The notes below the pieces were generated by a model that saw only the letters and a list, made by a program, of their open reading frames with translations, did not search any database and was not told the origin of the DNA. A stretch of DNA of 64,000 nt from Porogramme epimiltina (Eukaryota > Basidiomycota > Agaricomycetes > Polyporales > Polyporaceae): assembly GCA_900155495.1 (NCBI GenBank), contig FTLJ01000339.1, forward strand, positions 36,274-100,273, read 5' to 3'. Within the stretch, counting starts at the first letter, position 1. Each line of letters starts with the position of its first letter. Positions 1-10,000 of this stretch are shown here, in pieces. Made by a program: the position numbers and the translations under genes.

Positions 1-1512
1 CGTAGAATCGGAACACGTTGCTTCCCTCTTCGCCTTCCGGACAAGAACCGCAGACTCCTTTCCGGATGCGTGCTCATCGCTCCCGCCGCGCTCGCTCACA
101 TGTACAGCACAGCGTTGAGTGTCCCCCTTTCCGTCCCCCGCGGCATCCACACTTCACCAGACGATCTTCCCCATTGGCTCCGGCCCATCTCGGTCGTTCC
201 CTTGGACCCGTTCATCAACTCTACTGCGTGTCTTCGCCTTAGATCTCATGTCCCGTTCTGCTCATGTTCTTCACTCCGCCATTCATCTCGTACTTCTTCG
301 ATGTTAGAGCGTCATTAGTTGATGGTGTCTCCGGCGATGTCTATTTGTTTCATCATCCGAGAAGCTGACCTCAAGTATGCTTCCTTAGGGTGCGTTCACC
401 GCTCAGTGCCTGCGATTCAGGGTATGTGCTGCAATGGCACCAGGTTCCTGTACAAGGTGTTCCATACACGCTGTAGTACACCACTACGAACTATCGCGAG
501 CATATATACCCTTGTATATCTTACTGGGGGACGCATCCTTTTGCCATCGCTTGTTCTTACGAGTGTCGTATTTCTGCTCACTCAATTCTCGCACAACACT
601 TCTTTCGAGCTCCAACGTACCACCGGAACGACATGAGCGTGGAGAATTCTGGGGTGACACCGGTGAGCGAGAATGCTATCTGCGTCCCTCCGCCAGTCGT
701 CTTATAGCTACTACGCCCTCCAGGAGATGACCGGGATCATCGGAACTTCTAGGAGGTCCTCTAAGGTGTGTGTGCTCACTGGTGCTACCTCTTTCCAGAA
801 TCCCTATATTCCGCTGACAACGGGTGCATATTTCAGTCCCGTAAATCCTCGTTTCACTCCCTTCGTGGCCAAGAATCATGTCCTGGATCAGACACACCCA
901 ATCCTCCACTTATCGACGGTGAAGGCGAATCACCGGTGAGGCCCATAGCAAGTAAAGAAGAGATACCCCAGCCGGTGAGCAGCTCTCGATGCCGTTGTAG
1001 AGGTATAGGAGCGCCTCATGACCCGGGTTGAAGGTCGCACAGACGGTTGCACCTCCAGCCAACAACGCGAATGTCGCGTCCAACCAGATCCCCACTGCCC
1101 CTGGAAGCGGCAACATACTTGCGGTGGGTTTAACCGCTCTACTAATATCGACTGATCACGCTCATCAGGGCCATCAGACCCCACCCGCCGCGCCAGGGGA
1201 TGATGAATCGCATAGACCGCACGGGGACCTCAATCTACCGCTACGTAAGGCGCAGAATGTGGTGCGTGCGGATACGAATATTGCCTCGGACATTATCTTT
1301 AATGCTGATATGTTCAGCAGAACGCGGAGGTACACGAAACGATGCCTACGGAACTAAATGGTAACCTGTCTGTGAGTGTGCAGCACGATGCTATAATGGC
1401 GACAGCATTTCGGATGAAGTATACTGAAGCTGTCTCCTATAGGATATGGGACCCGGAATTCTCGGCGTGAAAAACGAGAAAGTCCAATTATCAGAAATTT
1501 TCGAAGTCAGTA
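1..1512. other. No confident gene; upstream of first DUF6535 gene
   Basis: I see no intact gene here. A short minus-strand reading frame at 910-1116 translates into a hydrophobic stretch (motif GIWLDATFALLAGG) that could be a relic of a membrane protein, but it has no partner exons I can recognise. At about 1443-1504 a piece preceded by CTCCTATAG and ending TTTTCGAA before GTCAGT resembles a piece upstream of the second DUF6535 gene (ATCTTCGAA before GTTAGT, about 24290-24305). It may therefore be a first coding exon of the gene that follows, although I could not join its phase cleanly. Confidence 0.4.
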
Positions 1513-4500
1513 TTGATCCAGGTCCCGCTATTCCCATACGATTGCTTACTAGACACCACGAAGCGCGCAATGAGGGCTTATATGGAGGAGAAGGCAGAAG
1601 CATGGTCCAATGTAGCGAAGACGGTCGAGAGCTACAGTAACGAGATGGTAGAGCAGTGGATCAAGGATATAGATGATCTTCTGACATTTGTACGCCACTC
1701 TCGATTTGGCACTCTTTTATCTTGTGTACTAACCAATATATGCCACGATAGGCGGGTCTCTTCTCGGGTATCCTGACAGCCTTCAACGTTCAGTCATATC
1801 AACTCCTCCAGTCCGCACCACTCGATCAGACAAACAATATACTATCAAATATTTCTGCTCAGCTCGAGAGTTTCCGGCTCAACCCATCGTTCATCAACTC
1901 GACCCAGCCCGCCTTCAATCTTTCGTCTCCACAACAACCATTCAAGGCGCCTCTCTACGCAATCTGGCTCAATATTCTTTGGTTCGCTAGTCTCGTTTTC
2001 AGCCTCACGTCGGCCATGGTCGGGATCATCGTCAAGCAGTGGTTGAAGGAGTACAGCACCGGCCTCTACGGCAACTCGCGGGACATTGCGCGTCAGCGAC
2101 AATACCGGTACAACAGCCTAGAGAAGTGGCGTGTCGGAATGATCGTAGCCGTTATTCCTGTGCTCCTCCTCATCGCTGCTGTCCTATTTCTCGCAGGCCT
2201 CCTTGTCCTCCTCTACAGCGTCCACCACACCGTCGCCCGGGTTGTGTCCGGGTTCGTGGGTCTCCCCCTCTTCTTTGTCACTGTGACAACTATACTTCCC
2301 GCGGTCTCTCGGTCATGCTGCTACTATTCTCCTCAAGCGCATGCCTTCCTCCGCCTAATGAAAGGTGCGACAAGTCTTCGAGAACTATCACTCTCTCGAC
2401 TGGGACCATACAGCCCGTTTTTCAAAATAGTGCGGGTCGTTGCATGGCTCCAAGACCGCCGTGTTGCATCCCTTAACCCGTTGAAAGAATATAACAAGAT
2501 TGGCAAAATAATATACAAAAGGTTTACCTACTGGATGCCCACCCTCGTCTGGCATGGTGCCGGTGAAGTCTCGTCCCAGTCAGAAGTTGCAGATCTCGAC
2601 GTCAACATTCTCGTCACCGCTTACTCCGCTACTCTCGATGTCGGTACTATCGATAACTCCATTGTTGCCTGTGTTTCTGATGGAATGCGCGTTCCATTCT
2701 GGAGCAATTACATTTCAAAGCTGGCGGGAGCTGTCGTCAGCCGACTCGGCGTGCGATGGGAGGAATTGCCCAACCACATTCACAACGTCTTCAGCAAGGC
2801 TGTTCAATGTATGATACAAAGTTCAGGCACAGCGCGCGACCACCTTGGAGGGTTAGTCCTCGGAAATACAGCACAGTCGCTTGGAATTTTTGGGTTGGAG
2901 AAGCACGTTTCAGAAATACCCAAGGTTCTGTGCACGGTATGGCAAGACCTCCCCCTCACGGGCGACTTGCAGGCACGCGCGAGGGCACTAGTATCTATGT
3001 GCTGCAAGACAGACATAAAGAACGCAAATGAAGCCTGGTTCAGAATGCATGGTGACGATGACATTGAAAACATATGTGATCCCGTCACTTGCACGCTTGG
3101 TATGCACGAACGACGGTATCCAGCTTGATGAATGCTCACTAACTTTGAGCCGTAGTTGCGGTCGCTACTGCTTGCAGGCTGCATTCATTCGTCGAGAAGC
3201 CAGAACTCGCCTCCCCGTATCCAGAACGAGTCGTTATTAATGAGCTGGTCGATGTCGTCCTTCTTTCTCTATCCACAGTCGGACAGTTGCTGGAGAATGA
3301 TACGGTTTCAAGCGCCCTTGTGGACATCGAACCATTCGTCACGGACACACTCAAATACGTACAAGAATTCCTGCGGAAAATAGATTGGGAGAACTCCAAA
3401 CGGTATCTGCCGGTGGAAAGTTGTGTTTTTGAGGACATTCTCCAGGTGATCGAGCAAATTCAGGGCAACGAACACGCACGATAACACGCACGATATCTAA
3501 TCAAACCTCCCTTGGTCGAAGCCCTGGAAGTAACAGGCAGGAACCGTACGTCCATCGTGCATGTCGTTTACGATTCCTTCGCCGCTGACTCTGCACATAG
3601 TTATGCAGGCCCTCGCAGACAGCTTGTGCGCGTCTATCGTTAGCCCTCGCCGCGGCTCCCCTCATCCTCAGCGACACATCGCGTCGGAGCTGGACAACAT
3701 GGTACTACCCCCTCTGCGCATCATCGGAGAGCTCGTGGATAATAGCGCAGTTTCGACCACGCTTGAAAGCTACAAGGAAGTTTTTGCGAATGTACTGTGC
3801 CACGTGGAGATATTCATGCAGCAGGTGGCCAACACGGACTGGAATAGTTCTGAAAGGGATACTAGGGGGGGGAGTGATTCTTTCACAATGATCCTACGAG
3901 CCATTTCCCAGATTCACAGCAACAAACACGCTCGAGATCTAATCGAACCTCCCTTAGTCGGGGCCCTTGCGGTGACAGGAAAGAATCGTACGTCCATCGT
4001 TCACTATGTCGTATACATGTATACGATTCCTTCGCTTCTGACTCTTCCGCAATACAGTTATGCAGGCCCTCGCGAAGCGCTTGCGTGCGTCCATCGATAA
4101 TCCTCGCCTCGGCTCCCCTCACCCACGACGACACGTCGCGTGGGAGCTGGACAACGTAATTTTGACGCCTCTACGCACCACCATAGAGCTCTTGCGGAAT
4201 CGTGAAGTTTCGTACAAGCTTGAAGGTGACAAGCAAATTTTCATGGATGTACTCGAATCCGTGCGAAAATTCCTGGAGGGAATGGAGCACACCGGCCCCG
4301 AAAAGCACCTGCAGATGGGGGACTGGTCTTTGAAGAACATTCTAGTGGGGATAGAGCAGATTCAAGACAAAGAATACACCTGGGACCCGATCAAAGTTTC
4401 CTTGGTCGAGGTCCTGGCAATGACAGGCAGGATTCGTAAGCACATCTCGGACTCCGTACGCGATTGCTTCTCCCCTAACTTTGCATATAGTTATACAGGC

Positions 4501-7151
4501 TCTCACAGACGACTTGCGAGCATCCGTCGAAAACCCAAGCCTCGGATCCCCCTACCCGCTAAGACACGTCGCATGGGAACTGGACGAAGTGATTATCCCC
4601 CCTTTGCGCATCATCGGACAGCTTGCAGAAAATCGTGCCATTTTGAGTGCACTTACAGACTACGAACATGTTTTTACTACGGAGGTACTCGGCCCCGTGC
4701 AAACGTTCCTGCAAGGAATGGACTGGTCTGTCCCCGAAAGGAACTTGGGTGGAGAGAGCTCTTCCTTCAGGTATATTATCCGTGAAATCGCGCGTATTCA
4801 CATCAACCAGCGCAGCCAGAAAATCATCCCCTCTCCCCTAGGAGAAGGACTGAGAAACACTTATGGGGCCGGTATGCGCATCGTTATGTCTACACACAGT
4901 TTTCTGACCTCTTTGCATGCAGTTTTGCAGGCCAATGCAAACAGCTTGCGCGCATCTATCAAGAACCCCCGTCTCGGCTCCCCCCATCTACACCGACATG
5001 TCGGATGGGAGCTGGACAACGTAATTTTGCCTCCTCTGCGTATCACCGCACAGCTGCTGAGGAACCGGGAAATTTCTAACATGCTAGTGGGCGTCGAGTC
5101 ATTCGCCGCGGACGTACTTAGCGCTGTGCAGACGTTCGTTTCGGGGATGGACTGGACCGGACCCGCGAGGAACCTGGGTAGAGAGAGCTCTTCCTTCAGG
5201 GATATTATCCGTGAGATCGTGTGGATACACAGCAACCAGCGTAACCAAGACTTTGCCTCCTCTTTCCTAGGCAAAGCACTAGGAAACACTTATGGAGCTG
5301 GTATGCGCATAGTGCCACCTACACACAGTTTACTGACCTCTTCGCATGCAGTCGCGCAGGCTATCGCGAACAGCTTGCGCGCATCTATCAGGAATCCCTC
5401 CCTCGGCTCCCCTCATCAGGACCGAAATGTCGAATGGGAGCTGGACAACGTGATCATCCCCCCTCTGCGCATCATCGAAGAGCTCGTGGGTAGCCGCGCG
5501 GAAGTTTCGGCCGCGCTTGGAAGCTACGAGGAAGTTTTCGCGGATGTACTGGTCCCCGTGCAGACATTCCTGAAAGGCATTGTCCGGATGGACCAGAACG
5601 TCCCCGGGAGGAATTTGGGTAGGGAATGCTCTTCTTTCGCGACGATCCTACAGATAGTTGCCCAGATTCACGGCAACGAGTATATCTGGGATCTGATCAA
5701 ACCGTCTTTGATCGAAGCTCTGGCGTCGACGGGCTGGATATGTACGTCCACCGTGCATTCAATACGCGATTCACTCTCCCTTAAAATTTGCATTCAGTTA
5801 TGCGAGCCACCACCAACAACTTGCGCAGATTCGTCAAGAACCCCCGTCTTGGCTCTCCCCATCCGCAACGACACGTTGGATGGGAGTTGGAAAACGTGAT
5901 ACTGCCTCCTCTGCGCATCATCGGAGAGCTCGTGGATAATCGCGCAGTGTCGAGCGAACTGGAAGGCTGCGAGGAGATCTTTGCTGATGTACTGCAGCCT
6001 GTGCAGACATTCCTTGAGGAGATGGATTGGAATAGTCCGGGGAGGGACCCTGGTAGGGAGAGCTCTTCTTTCGCGATGATCCTACGGGCGGTTGCCCAAA
6101 TTCGTGGCGGGGACCTGATCAAGACTCCCTGGGTCCCAGCCCTAGCAGTGACTTGCAAGACCCGTACGTCCATCTTGCACTTCGTATGCGATTTCTTCTC
6201 CAACTTCGAATATAGTTATGCAGGGCCTCTCAGACAGCCTGCGCGCATCCGTGAGAAATCCCAGCCTCGGCTCCCCTCACCCGCAACGACACGTCGCATG
6301 GGAGCTGGACAACGTGATATTCCCCCCTCTGCGCATCATCGGAGAGCTCTTGCGGAGCCACGAAATCTTGGAAGAGCTTGAAGGCTACTACAAGCGGTTC
6401 ATTGAGGACGTGCTGGGTTTCGTGCGGACGTTCTTGCAGGGAATGGATTGGAGTAGCGCCGAAAGGAACTATGGATCGGAAGCCTCATGTTACAAGAGGA
6501 TCCTCAATGCGATCGCTCAGATTCATGACAACTCAGGCACCCAAGACCTTGTTACTCCTACCTTGGTCGAAGCCCTTGCAACGACGTGCCAGAATCGTAT
6601 GTTCATTGCACTCTCCGCCTGCGATTTCCTCGCCTCTAACTTTGTATATAGTTGTGCCTGCCCTCGCAGACCGCTTGTACGCTCCCGTCAGGAACCCTCG
6701 CCGAAGCTTTATCTGCCCTCGTCCGCAACGGCGTGTCGAGTGGGAGCTTGACAACGTGATCATACCCTCTCTAGACACCGTCAAGCCGCTGCTAAGGACC
6801 AGCGCAGTTTTCGACGCGTGCGCTGAGCACATTAAGCCATTAGTCAAGAACGTAGTCGGCTCTGTGGAGAACTTCCTATTGGGAATGGATTGGAATGACG
6901 CCGAAAGGAACTTCGGGTGGGAAGCCCAGTGTTACGGGAGGATCCTCGAGGATATCACGCAGATTCACGACAACGAGCACACCTCGGACCTGATCACCCC
7001 TACCTTGATCGGAACCCTAACCAGGGTGTTTTCACACATCATCGGTAACGATCACTGGGAGCACGTTGCGTTGGCACATCTCCATATGAAGAAGTGCAGA
7101 GATGCGCTCGTCAAGCTGCGCTCCATAGTCGGGATATCAAGCGCGTCTTGA
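1513..7151 (+). CDS. DUF6535 membrane protein with nine tandem C-terminal repeat exons (in-frame stop in the first)
   Basis: Exons read from splice sites and frame: up to 1689 (5' limit uncertain, ATGs at 1513 and 1570), 1752-3099, 3156-3545, 3601-3987, 4058-4435, 4491-4871, 4923-5300, 5352-5741, 5798-6163, 6216-6596 and 6652-7151 (stop TGA). If read through, the product is about 1,691 residues. The first exon ends in an amphipathic helix (EMVEQWIKDIDDLLTF). The long exon opens with AGLFSGILTAFNVQSYQLLQ, the DUF6535 signature, followed by hydrophobic segments (LNILWFASLVFSLTSAMVGI, IVAVIPVLLLIAAVLFLAGL, VSGFVGLPLFFVTVTTILPA), so the protein should sit in a membrane. The function of DUF6535 is unknown. 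Each later exon encodes one roughly 125-130-residue helical unit with a core NP.LGSPHPQRHVAWELDN.I. The last exon adds a tail (HIIGNDHWEHVALAHLH). An in-frame TAA at 3482-3484 would end the protein at about 617 residues unless its exon is skipped. Confidence 0.82.
3156..7151 (+). repeat. Tandem exon-duplication array, nine units with phase-1/phase-1 borders
   Basis: Nine consecutive exons each start one base into a codon and, except the last, end the same way. All internal units are multiples of three (390, 387, 378, 381, 378, 390, 366, 381 bp). Unit consensus at protein level begins V/L-M-Q-A-L-A-D-S-L-R-A-S, then NPSLGSPHPQRHVAWELDNV, PPLRIIGEL, a D.L..VQTFL.GMDW block and a IIR.IAQIH.N block. 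The separating introns (51-70 bp) are duplicated too. Most begin GTACGTCCATCG or GTATGCGCAT, and most end TATAG or GCATGCAG before a TT or TC. Introns 4872-4922 and 5301-5351 are both 51 bp and nearly identical, so those units are the youngest copies. Confidence 0.9.
3472..3495 (+). repeat. 12-bp tandem duplication creating a stop codon
   Basis: The unit ACACGCACGATA occurs twice back to back (3472-3483, 3484-3495). Because 12 is a multiple of three, the frame downstream is unchanged, but the junction reads TAA at 3482-3484. In the sister unit the same place reads KHARDLIEPPLV without interruption; here the reading is EHAR-stop-HARYLIKPPLV. Confidence 0.9.
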
Positions 7152-7590
7152 GCACGCCATGAGGTTTCGGCTGCATGTGTGTGCGGACGCCCTCAGCAGG
7201 TGCGTTAATCTGTGGCCCATTCTACTGATCCGTGCTCACATCCGTTCCGCTCGCAGTACATCGCCTACATGTGCGTCGGTAAAAATGTCATAACATCTCT
7301 AACACTCCTTGGATTTTCTCGCTGCTGTCTTGACGCTTGTCTCACCGAGCTGAGAATGGTCGCCTCCTCGTGCACTATTTCAACACCTCCTAGGCTTTTT
7401 GTAAAATTGTAGTCAGCAACAATATCTCCTTATGATATGTATGTTCCCGTTTCAGACTTCTTGCGCCGCACTGCATCCGTGGGCGGCCCAAGTTGTCTGC
7501 CAATGCCCCCAATTGAGACGCTCCCGGCTCCGGGCCAATGCCCGCCGGGCGCTTGGGTTCGAGGTCTGAGATCTGAGATCTGAGGGGCCC
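7152..7590. other. 3' flank of DUF6535 gene 1; no gene seen
   Basis: The stretch holds the presumed 3' untranslated region of the preceding gene and a low-complexity piece at about 7560-7590 made of repeated TGAGATC motifs. No coding exon is supported. Confidence 0.5.
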
Positions 7591-8850
7591 CGGGCCCAAC
7601 AGCCCAGCACACCGTGACGAGGTGATCGTCCTCCTCTCATCTGCCCACCGCGGTGCGGTGTCCTCCCCATCCCGTCGTCTGCCCCACTTACACTACTCCT
7701 CGACGCACCGTCGAAAGTTTTCGGGAAGACGAACGCCTGCCGAATAGTTGCTCATGCCTGCTCGGGAAACACCACCTCGGCTCTCCAATATCACCCATGC
7801 CCTGGCTTCAGAGTTTGTACGCCGAGTCTTTTGTGCGCACGCCTATGCCAATGCCCCCGTCCAGTATGGCAGTGTCTCATTAGGACATCTCCCTGTCGTC
7901 GTTTGTCCTTTCCGGAGGTCTGCTTAGGATGGTTGATGGAGAGGGGTGTATGATGTGCGTCATTCTTATTTCTCTCTTTGCCTTTTCGTGACCTCCCCTT
8001 CGACGTGTTCCTATTTTGTGCTATAAGTAGGTAGACTACGGGAAGGTACGTCGGCCAATACCACTTTCCTACCATTTTGCTCTCAATTTTGGCTCATCCC
8101 GCCCATGCGCAGACCTCGAATTGAGTCGATACACCCAAACCCTCCTCTCATCATCGTACATCAAAATTCAAGCTTCACAACTTACCCTCAATTGCGCTGT
8201 TGAAGTGCATCACCCTCTTGATGCCGATTGACCGTTGCTCAAGTGTACGTTCCATATACATCGTCTTCAACGTCATATCGAATGTACTCTTTACATAGTA
8301 TGACCATCGTCTCCGAACCATACACGGGCGTATGCAATACACGGGATGAACACGACCTCTAATTACTGGCGGGAGTATGTCGGATGATATCGCCCTCAGT
8401 ATGGCGACTGTCACGAAGATGCGCGTCGTCATCACCAACACACTCCCTCTCCTCCTCGCCTTAGCTTTCGTTGTCTTTCTCGCCCTCCATCACCCCCTTC
8501 CGCCGACGCACCGCCCACTATTCCTTCCCTCCCCGCCTCAAGGAGCAGGCCACCCAGTCCAGACGTACGGCGCGAACGCCACGCGGCCAAATCCATACGC
8601 TTGTCAGATCGACCTAGAGCCAAGTCCCTCAGTATCGCCCTGTGTCCCCGGGAAGACTCCCTTCACATATTCATTGAAGGACTTGGGTATCAGAGCTTGC
8701 GCACGCTTCTGCAAGCACTGGCCCGCGAAGATAGAATTGGGGCTTGGGGGATAAGGACCGGGAGGGAATATTACGTGGTATGTCCTATCGCGCCCTCTGC
8801 AGTCATCCAGGCACAGACTTGTCGGGCAGGCCCTCAAGACATCTCCTCGG
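7591..8850 (+). repeat. Dispersed repeat family R1, copy A
   Basis: This block is collinear with 17590-18815 and, inverted, with part of 31750-33080. Shared landmarks with copy B are GTGATCGTCCTCC, CCGGAGGTCTGCTT, GATGTGCGTCATTCTTATTT, CATATACATCGTCTTCA and TGGTATGTCCTATCGCG, all in the same order and similar spacing. At protein level the + strand keeps one aligned patch: QTYGANATRPNPYACQIDLE near 8561-8620, against QTCGANAMRENPHACRIDLE in copy B. A hydrophobic start-like segment (MRVVITNTLPLLLALAFVVF, near 8419) sits just before it. No complete frame survives, so this is a decayed multi-copy sequence, possibly an old gene or transposon fragment. Confidence 0.75.
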
Positions 8851-10000
8851 CTTCAACGCGAACTGCTCCTTGCTCCCTCCTCTTGCAAGATCCTATCCCC
8901 GTACCATGCTGGACCATCGTCGAACCTTCACATCGCCAACACCTGACCCGTCTTCGCACCCTCGGCGGATTAACCTGGAATGCTCACGTAGCCACGGCTT
9001 TTGACGCACCTGCAGACCCCCTCCGGCACCATCCTCCTTCGCCTCTGCCACTCGCCGCCGTTCTACCTGCTTCTTCCCACATAAACCCACTTCCCTCCTC
9101 TCTGAAGGTGCCCATCATCGTAACACGCAACCGGTGCAAGTCCCACGTCAGAGGCAGCACCCTTCGACATGGAGACAAATGGCGTCTCTAGCACCATGTC
9201 GTTTCGCTCTTCAAAGGGTATGCGAGCGAGCGAACGTCAGTCCTTCATTCATGCAGCCGGCGGCGATGTAGATGTTCGTGGGCACGTCAAGGACGAGGCC
9301 CTCGATTCTGACCACGAAAACTGGCACGGAATGGACATGTTGCAGATAAGTTCGGTGAAACTGCCTATGATAGGACGCACGCTCTAGGTGACGCCGAAGG
9401 TACGCTTTACTTCCTCCCGTCTATTTACACGCAGGACAGTTAGACTGACGTCGCGCCACGTCGGCAGTTGTATGGCTAGTATTGGCAGTCGATGCTCGGA
9501 GCGCGCAAGGCGCGACACCTCCAAAGCCCAATACCCGACGAAGCCGTTTCTTCCGCCGCCGGCGGGCAGGTCCTCAGGGGCGGTCGATGACGAGCAGAAT
9601 GGCGCAACTACGTTATCGTGACGGTTTCAGGCGGCAAGGTCGAGGACGTTCCAAACGTGGGCAACGGCCGCGTTGACGTGTCGACGCAGAATACGCTGGG
9701 AGGCATCTCCGTACCTCGCACTTGAAGACCTCGGCATCCTACCGACAAGCGCATCGCCCGCGCCAAGCGTGTTGGAGACGGCACCGTCGTCACCCCCTGC
9801 GCTCGCAGCGTCCGAAGGTAATGAATACGGAGAAGTAGCCCTCGTCCCGTCGTCGACCGTACCCTGAGTAGCACCGACGCTGGACGCGCTCGTGGAAATG
9901 GGCATGGGCTCCTTGTCAACTTTGGTGTCGACCCGCTCGACCCGACCTTCTTCTCTAGGGAGCCAGGGGTCAGCTTCGAGCGTGACCACGCCACGTGTTT
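8851..10000 (-). repeat. R1 copy A, continuation with decayed coding on the minus strand
   Basis: This part is homologous in inverse orientation to about 31800-32640. On the minus strand near 9330-9220 the reading VRIEGLVLDVPTNIYIAAG matches VRIEGPVLDVPTNRIFIGD on the plus strand at about 32525-32580. Further along, VQRGTEMPPSVF-like and WRDVSLTVL patches (minus, about 9750-9400) match TEMPYGVICTYTSA and WRDVSLTVL in the other copy. Frames are broken by stops and shifts in both copies. The protein family is not recognised. At DNA level the piece GACTGACGTCGCGCCACG near 9448 has its inverse near 32370. Confidence 0.65.

Noticed and set aside
910..1116. Small minus-strand hydrophobic protein
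   Set aside because: No partner exon, no recognised family and short length; kept only as a remark on the upstream region.
4481..5899. 472-codon continuous frame inside the repeat array
   Set aside because: It reads through introns 4872-4922 and 5301-5351, which happen to be 51 bp and open. Homology with neighbouring units and clear GT-AG borders shows they are introns.
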